A DNA stretch of 7,268 nt from CAZOWW01 sp964583765 (lineage in GTDB: Bacteria > Actinomycetota > Actinomycetes > Actinomycetales > Kineosporiaceae): contig CAZOWW010000196.1 in NCBI GenBank assembly GCA_964583765.1, positions 1 to 7,268 on the forward strand, written 5' to 3'. Position 1 is the first letter of the stretch. The number at the start of each line of letters is the position of its first letter. A program made the position numbers and the translations under genes. This document shows, one piece after another, positions 3,613-7,268 of this stretch. The notes under the pieces are model-generated. The model ran no database searches. It was not told where the DNA came from and saw only the letters and a list, made by a program, of their open reading frames with translations.

Positions 3613-5235
3613 ATGACCCGGCCCACCACGGACCGTCCCCCCACTGATCCCGGCCGTCTGCCTATTGCTCCAGGTCACCTGCGCGATGCCCTCGCTCCGC
3701 CCTCGAACCGGTCAACCGAGGAACGCCCCGAGCTCCATCCACGGCGCTGGGCCGCCCTGGTGGTGCTCTGCCTGGCATTGGCCGTGATCAGCATGGACAA
3801 CCTGATCGTCAACACGGCCCTGCCGACCCTGGCGCGAGAACTGGATGCCTCCACCGCCCAACTGCAGTGGATCGTCGACGCCTACATCCTGGTCTTCGCG
3901 GGGACCGTGCTGTCGATGGGCAGCCTGGGCGATCGCTTCGGGCGTCGAGGCGCCCTCTACGCAGGCCTGCTGCTGTTCGCCACCGGCTCGCTCGCCTCGG
4001 CCTTCGCCGGTTCCGCGGAGGTGCTCATCGGCACGCGTGCCCTGATGGGCCTGGGCGGGGCGCTGACCTGTCCCGCCACCTTGTCGATCATCACGAACGT
4101 GTTCCCGTCGCACGAGCGGGCCAAGGCGATCGGGATCTGGGCCAGCTTCTCGGTACTGGGCATCGTCCTCGGCCCCACCGTGGGCGGTCTGCTCCTGGAG
4201 CACTACTGGTGGGGCTCGGTCTTCCTGGTCAACCTCCCGATCGTGGTCGCCCTGCTCATCGCGATCCGCCTGCTGGTGCCCGACTCGCGCGATCCGCTCT
4301 CCACGCCGCTCGATCCTGTCGGGGCGCTCGGGTCGGTCGCAGGTCTCACCGCCCTGGTCTACGCGATCATCGAGGTGCCCGTGCGGGGCTGGATGGACCC
4401 GTTCACTCTCGGAGGGTTCATTGCCGGCACGGCCGTGCTCGGCGCCTTCATTGCCTGGGAGCGTCACGCCGCGCACCCCATGCTGCCGCTGCACCTGTTC
4501 CGGGATCTGCGCTTCTCGGCCGCCAACGCCACTCTGACCTTGATGTTCTTCGCGATGAACGGCACCGTCTTCGTCCTCACCCAGTACCTGCAGGGTGTGC
4601 TGGACTTCTCCCCGCTACGCGCCGGCGCCGCCGCCCTGCCCGTGACCGCGCTGCTGGTGACCGCGCCGACCTCGGCCGGCCTCGTGCACCGGTTCGGCGC
4701 CCGTACCGTCGTGGCGACCGGGATGCTCGTGCAGGCCGCCGCCGTCCTGCTCGTCGCGCTGACCGACCACGGCAGCGGTTATCCCCGCGTCGCCGTGGCC
4801 CTGACCCTGTTCGGCCTGGGCATGGGGCTGGCCATGGCACCGGCCACCGAGTCCGTCATGCAGACCCTGCCCCTGGCCAAGGCCGGGGTGGGCTCGGCCA
4901 TGAACGACACCACCCGCTCGGTCGGCGGGGCCCTGGGGGTCGCGGTCATCGGCAGCGTGCTGTCCGCCGGGTACCACACGGCCCTGGACCCGACGCTGCG
5001 TGCCCTGCCGGCGCCGCTCACCGCGGCGGCACGCAACTCGGTCGAGGGCGCCACCCAGGTCGCCCAGCACCTGGCCGGATCGCAGGCCGCCGCCCTGGTC
5101 CGGGCGGCCAGATCCGCCTACCTCGACGGCATGCACGACGCCATGCTCGTGGCTGTCCTGGTCATGCTCGCCGGGACCGTCGTCGCGACTCTGTTCCTTC
5201 CCCGCCGTGACCATCGCGTTCCCGCCACGGCGTGA
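3613..5235 (+). CDS. DHA2-family (14-TM) MFS efflux transporter
   Basis: A 540-residue major facilitator of the drug:H+ antiporter-2 type (EmrB/QacA-like). After a Pro-rich cytoplasmic N-terminus (1-43), TM1 carries MDNLIVNTALP (61-71). Motif A, GSLGDRFGRR, is at 103-112, and the antiporter motif C, LGIVLGPTVGG, at 182-192. The late motifs PATESVMQTLP (410-420) and AGVGSAMNDTTRSVGGALG (424-442) are typical of the family. Length and about 14 hydrophobic segments fit. The ATG at 3613 is chosen for its strong upstream GAAGGAGG (3601-3608); the frame is open back to GTG 3508, but that extension looks non-coding. It is divergent from the second ArsR-type regulator and follows its twin operator, so it is probably induced by that regulator's ligand. 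Export of an arsenical or antibiotic is inferred from context only. Confidence 0.9.
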   Translation: MTRPTTDRPPTDPGRLPIAPGHLRDALAPPSNRSTEERPELHPRRWAALVVLCLALAVISMDNLIVNTALPTLARELDASTAQLQWIVDAYILVFAGTVLSMGSLGDRFGRRGALYAGLLLFATGSLASAFAGSAEVLIGTRALMGLGGALTCPATLSIITNVFPSHERAKAIGIWASFSVLGIVLGPTVGGLLLEHYWWGSVFLVNLPIVVALLIAIRLLVPDSRDPLSTPLDPVGALGSVAGLTALVYAIIEVPVRGWMDPFTLGGFIAGTAVLGAFIAWERHAAHPMLPLHLFRDLRFSAANATLTLMFFAMNGTVFVLTQYLQGVLDFSPLRAGAAALPVTALLVTAPTSAGLVHRFGARTVVATGMLVQAAAVLLVALTDHGSGYPRVAVALTLFGLGMGLAMAPATESVMQTLPLAKAGVGSAMNDTTRSVGGALGVAVIGSVLSAGYHTALDPTLRALPAPLTAAARNSVEGATQVAQHLAGSQAAALVRAARSAYLDGMHDAMLVAVLVMLAGTVVATLFLPRRDHRVPATA

Positions 5236-5254
5236 CCACCACTCCCCCGCGGCC

Positions 5255-5267
5255 CCGGCCTGGCCGG
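5255..5267. terminator. Short GC hairpin between the convergent MFS and acetyltransferase genes
   Basis: CCGGCCTGGCCGG is a perfect inverted repeat in the 35-bp gap between the two convergent stop codons, able to form a 5-bp GC stem with a 3-nt loop. It could serve both directions, but the stem is short and no T-run follows. Confidence 0.3.
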
Positions 5268-5270
5268 CCC

Positions 5271-5993
5271 CTACCCCACCACGGGACTTCGACGCTCCAG
5301 CAGGACCACGTCCCGCCAGGCACCGCCCCGGGCGGAATGGCGGCCCACCCGCTCCCGCACCCCGACCCTCCGGAAGCCCAACCGGTGGTGCAGGGCCAGG
5401 CTCGCCAGGTTCTCCGGGAAGATCCCCGACTGGATCGTCCAGATGCCTGCGGCCTCTGTCGAGGCGATCAGTGCTTCCAGCAGTCCCCGTCCCACGCCGC
5501 GTCCCCGGGCGGCCGCGGTGACGTACACGGAGTGCTCCACGACCCCCGCGTACACACACCGGTCCGAGACCGGCACCGCGGCGATCCACCCCAGGACGAC
5601 GTCACCACCCTCAGGGCCATCGTCATCACCGCCGGCTCCGACAGGCGCGACGACCTCTGCTCCGACGATCGCGGCTCCGACAGGCACGGCGAGCACAACT
5701 CCCGCAGGGGCGACGCTCGCGGGGGCAGCCCGGGTGGGGGCTGAGACAGCGACGAACCGGTGTCCGGGCAACTTCGTGGCGTCGAAGTGGTCCCAGGAGG
5801 GGGCGGCGGTCTCGAAGCTGGCGTCACCCCCGTCCAGGCCCTCCTGGTAGATCCGCAGCACGGCCTCCGCGTCCTCACCGGTCATCGGCCGCACCGTGAT
5901 CCCCCGGGCGCCCACGGCCGGGCCGTCACCGGACTCGGTGGCCCGCCGGGAGCCCGGAGGGCCGGGGGTCGACGTCATCCATTGATTCGACAC
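5271..5993 (-). CDS. arsN1: ArsN1-like GNAT N-acetyltransferase (phosphinothricin/arsinothricin acetyltransferase family)
   Basis: A 240-residue GNAT related to phosphinothricin acetyltransferase. ITVRPMTGEDAEAVLRIYQEG at 32-52, DASFET at 57-62, YAGVVEHSVYV at 148-158, the acetyl-CoA motif ARGRGVGRGLLEALI at 162-176 and IFPENLASLALHHRLGFR at 191-208 are family hallmarks. WRDVVLLER closes the domain at 226-234. ArsN1 enzymes acetylate the amino group of arsinothricin, and the arsM and arsR context favours that over phosphinothricin. It differs from the usual 160-180 residues by a 31-residue N-terminal extension and an Ala/Val/Pro/Gly-rich insert at about 84-131. GTG 5993 is chosen because a promoter identical in layout to that of arsR ends 6 nt before it; ATG 5978 is the alternative, and neither has a Shine-Dalgarno. 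Confidence 0.82.
   Translation of the reverse strand: MSNQWMTSTPGPPGSRRATESGDGPAVGARGITVRPMTGEDAEAVLRIYQEGLDGGDASFETAAPSWDHFDATKLPGHRFVAVSAPTRAAPASVAPAGVVLAVPVGAAIVGAEVVAPVGAGGDDDGPEGGDVVLGWIAAVPVSDRCVYAGVVEHSVYVTAAARGRGVGRGLLEALIASTEAAGIWTIQSGIFPENLASLALHHRLGFRRVGVRERVGRHSARGGAWRDVVLLERRSPVVG
5600..5742 (-). repeat. Low-complexity insert in the acetyltransferase gene with a 39-bp repeat period
   Basis: GGCTCCGACAGGCGCGACGA (5634-5653) recurs with two changes at 5673-5692, 39 bp (13 codons) apart, with a partial copy (GCTCCGACGATCG) between them. On the minus strand this encodes Ala/Val/Pro/Gly segments such as AVPVGAAIVGAEV and VAPVGAGG, followed by an acidic GGDDDGPEGGD. The insert keeps frame and lies between the strand ending HRFVAV and the strand VVLGWIAAV of the GNAT fold, that is, in a loop. 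Confidence 0.7.
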
Positions 5994-6000
5994 GGCTCTA
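5987..6000. promoter_or_regulatory. Candidate ArsR operator TCGA-CACGGC-TCTA over the arsN start codon
   Basis: It fits TNGA-N6-TCNA and spans the GTG start at 5993 and the predicted leaderless transcription start. Its centre is 16 bp from the central operator at 6003-6016. The 15-bp stretch TTCGACACGGCTCTA (5986-6000) recurs with one change at 6041-6055. Confidence 0.45.
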
Positions 6001-6028
6001 TCTTGACAGTCATCGAATAGGAGGGCAA
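6000..6028 (-). promoter_or_regulatory. arsN promoter, TTGCCC-N17-CAAGAT, leaderless
   Basis: On the minus strand TTGCCC (6028-6023), a 17-bp spacer and CAAGAT (6005-6000) are followed after 6 nt by the GTG at 5993. This is the same set of hexamers and distances as at arsR (2055-2083). Over 46 aligned bases, including the first four codons, the two regions agree at 34 positions. Confidence 0.6.
6003..6016. promoter_or_regulatory. Central ArsR operator TTGA-CAGTCA-TCGA of the arsN/arsM region
   Basis: The counterpart of the operator at 2067-2080, read in reverse, and lying between the hexamers of both divergent promoters. The half-sites match the other copy while the 6-bp centre differs, which is what is expected if only the half-sites are selected. 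Confidence 0.6.
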
Positions 6029-6031
6029 GGT
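6003..6031 (+). promoter_or_regulatory. Plus-strand promoter of the ORF50-arsM unit, TTGACA-N17-CAAGGT
   Basis: A consensus -35 TTGACA (6003-6008) is followed after 17 bp by CAAGGT (6026-6031), predicting a start near 6038. Its hexamers overlap those of the opposing arsN promoter, as in the arsR/permease region. Confidence 0.6.
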
Positions 6032-6041
6032 AGTGACTGCT

Positions 6042-6055
6042 TCGACAGGGCTCTA
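6042..6055. promoter_or_regulatory. Downstream ArsR operator TCGA-CAGGGC-TCTA in the ORF50 leader
   Basis: It fits TNGA-N6-TCNA and lies just after the predicted transcription start of the ORF50-arsM unit, immediately before the ribosome binding site. Its centre is 39 bp from the central operator, the same distance as between the two operators of the arsR/permease region. Confidence 0.55.
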
Positions 6056-6070
6056 ATCAGAGGAGTGGTG

Positions 6071-6223
6071 ATGCTCACGTTCGCCCGCCGCCTGTGGTCC
6101 CCCGCTACCGGCAAGATCACCGTCTGTGAGAGCAGCGCCGAGGCCTGCACCACCGCCTGGCGCGCCGCGGCGAGGTTCGACCAGGCCCGCACGCAAGCGC
6201 TGGGTCACCCCCTCGCGCGCTGA
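6071..6223 (+). CDS. Small 50-residue protein of unknown function, first gene of the arsM unit
   Basis: ATG 6071 lies 5 nt after AGAGGAG (6059-6065), an excellent ribosome binding site, and behind a consensus promoter. The frame runs 50 codons to TGA 6221-6223: MLTFARRLWSPATGK, then ITVCESSAEACTTAWRAAARF, ending TQALGHPLAR. Codons have GC-rich third positions. It has two cysteines (19 and 26), no membrane segment, and an Ala/Arg-rich second half that could form an amphipathic helix. I do not recognise the family. Its place directly before arsM under an ArsR-type operator suggests an arsenic-related accessory role, for example binding As(III) or modulating ArsM, or a leader peptide; this is inference. 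A GTG at 6068 in the same frame is less well spaced. Confidence 0.6.
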   Translation: MLTFARRLWSPATGKITVCESSAEACTTAWRAAARFDQARTQALGHPLAR

Positions 6224-6403
6224 CCCGGCACCGGTTCCGACCACCGACCGCGTTCCGACCCGAGCCGGCCAGCTGAATCCGCACCGGCTCCGTGCACCTC
6301 GCCGACCTCATGAAGCCGTACCGGCGCTGCGAACCCGTGCCGGCCCCACGAACGCGCACCGTTCTCCACGGACCCGCATCGAACTCCGCGAAAGGAATCT
6401 CCG
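6224..6403 (+). other. 180-bp gap between ORF50 and arsM
   Basis: There is no further gene and no clear promoter hexamer pair. It contains an imperfect repeat of GCACCGGTTCCG / GCACCGGCTCCG (about 6228-6239 and 6280-6291). The gap is long for an operon, so arsM may have its own weak promoter or the gap may be a structured leader. Confidence 0.4.
6391..6397 (+). promoter_or_regulatory. Ribosome binding site of arsM (AAAGGAA)
   Basis: A purine-rich AAGGA block 6 nt before ATG 6404 supports that start. Confidence 0.7.
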
Positions 6404-7268
6404 ATGAGCGACTCCGACAACGCCCCGACCACCCTCGAGCACACGCCCCTGGACCCCGATCAGCTGCGTGAGGCCGTGCGCGAGCGCTACGCGGCCGCAG
6501 CCCGTCAGGCCACCGAGGCGCTGACCTCGACGGGAACCGCCTCCTGCTGCGGGCCGGCGTCCTCCTCGTGCTGCTCCCCGACGGGCTCGACCACGGGGAC
6601 GAGTTCGACCACGGGCGCAGGTGCCAGCAGTGCCATCACCGGTGGCCTGTACGACCAGGAGGCCGTCGCGACCTCGCCCGATGCCCTGGCGGCCTCGCTC
6701 GGCTGCGGCAATCCGACCGCGCTGGCCGATCTGCACCCGGGCGAGACCGTCCTGGACCTCGGCTCCGGTGGCGGCCTCGACGTCCTGCTGTCGGCGCGTC
6801 GCGTCGGAGCCACGGGCAAGGCCTACGGCCTGGACATGACACCCGAGATGCTCGCCCTCGCACGCCGCAACCAGGCCCAGGCGGGGATCACCAACGCCGA
6901 GTTCCTCCAGGGCACCATCGAGAACATCCCGCTGCCCGACGACTCGGTCGACGTGATCATCTCCAACTGCGTCATCAACCTCGCCGCCGACAAGGACCCC
7001 GTCCTGCGGGAGGCCTTCCGCGTCCTCAGGCCCGGCGGGCGGTTCGCCGTCTCGGACATCGTCCTGCTCAAGCCTCTGCCCGAGGCCGCCCAGCGCGCCA
7101 TGCGTCTGTGGACCGGGTGCATTGCCGGCGCGCTCCTGGACACCGACTACCTCGCGAAGCTCACCGCCGCGGGGTTCACGGACGCGACGGTCGAGATCAC
7201 CCGCCGCTACGAGCGCACCGACATCGACGACCTCGCCGAGAACCTCGACCCGGCCACGATCCCGGCCG
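6404..7268 (+). CDS. arsM: Arsenite S-adenosylmethionine methyltransferase, 3' end outside the window
   Basis: 288 codons are present and the frame is still open at the right edge. A helical N-terminus (LREAVRERYAAAARQ, 21-35) is followed by Cys48-Cys49 and Cys56-Cys57 in a Ser/Thr/Gly-rich linker. Then come ITGGLYDQE (78-86), GCGNPTALADL (100-110), the SAM-binding motif ETVLDLGSGGGLD (114-126), GLDMTPEML (142-150), and SNCVINL (187-193) with FRVLRPGGRFAVSDI (205-219). Cys101, Cys189 and Cys239 occupy the positions of the conserved ArsM cysteines that bind As(III); the 50-residue spacing of the last two matches the algal CmArsM enzyme. The enzyme methylates arsenite to mono- and dimethylarsenicals in the cytosol. 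ATG 6404 has a good ribosome binding site. It lies 180 bp after ORF50 and is probably cotranscribed with it from the promoter at 6003-6031. Confidence 0.95.
   Translation, partial: MSDSDNAPTTLEHTPLDPDQLREAVRERYAAAARQATEALTSTGTASCCGPASSSCCSPTGSTTGTSSTTGAGASSAITGGLYDQEAVATSPDALAASLGCGNPTALADLHPGETVLDLGSGGGLDVLLSARRVGATGKAYGLDMTPEMLALARRNQAQAGITNAEFLQGTIENIPLPDDSVDVIISNCVINLAADKDPVLREAFRVLRPGGRFAVSDIVLLKPLPEAAQRAMRLWTGCIAGALLDTDYLAKLTAAGFTDATVEITRRYERTDIDDLAENLDPATIPA

Noticed and set aside
3867..5210. A 447-codon plus-strand open frame inside the MFS gene
   Set aside because: It is an Arg/Gly/Pro/His-rich frame shadowing the MFS coding sequence; the MFS frame has all motifs and the ribosome binding site.
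4615..5589. A 324-codon minus-strand open frame over the MFS 3' half and the acetyltransferase 3' end
   Set aside because: It overlaps two well-supported genes, has a biased Gly/Arg/Gln composition and no recognisable domain.
5271..5993. Acetyltransferase as a plain phosphinothricin resistance gene (pat/bar)
   Set aside because: The fold is the same, but neighbouring arsM and an arsR-type promoter make the ArsN1 role more likely; the sequence alone cannot exclude activity on both substrates.

Overview
The window comes from a high-GC bacterium, almost certainly an actinomycete (Actinomycetota). The coding frames have strongly GC-biased third codon positions. The arsenic genes are of the actinobacterial kind, two genes look leaderless, and the left edge carries what resembles an actinobacterial secreted arabinofuranosidase. 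No species can be named from the sequence.

Layout from left to right: (1) the last 34 codons of a probable GH62-type arabinofuranosidase, followed by a gene-poor stretch with two strong stem-loops; (2) a minus-strand operon of a 28-codon leader ORF, an ArsP/DUF318-type permease and a small CANC thioredoxin-like protein; (3) divergently, on the plus strand, arsR with an N-terminal Cys-Cys pair and a CVC motif; (4) a degenerate stretch with a remnant of an isocitrate lyase/PEP mutase family gene; (5) a second ArsR-family regulator (minus), divergent from a 14-TM DHA2-type MFS exporter (plus), with a twin palindrome between them; (6) an ArsN1/phosphinothricin-acetyltransferase-like GNAT (minus), convergent with the MFS gene; (7) divergent from it, a 50-codon ORF with a good Shine-Dalgarno and then arsM, the As(III) S-adenosylmethionine methyltransferase, cut by the window end.

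Together this reads as an arsenic, probably organoarsenical, detoxification island. ArsM would methylate arsenite, ArsN1 would N-acetylate arsinothricin-like amino acids, and the permease and MFS protein would export products. No ArsC, ArsB or Acr3 is seen in the window.

The main non-genic observation is that the arsR/permease and arsN/ORF50-arsM intergenic regions are two diverged copies of one bidirectional control module. Each has face-to-face overlapping promoters (TTGCCC-N17-CAAGAT ending 6 nt before a leaderless start codon, and an opposing TTGAC(G/A)-N17-CAAG(A/G)T). Each has an inverted repeat TNGA-N6-TCNA at the centre and a second one exactly 39 bp away on the permease or arsM side. 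The copy extends through the first four codons of arsR (MSKQ) and arsN (MSNQ). This suggests that arsN and arsM were placed under ArsR control by duplication of the arsR promoter.
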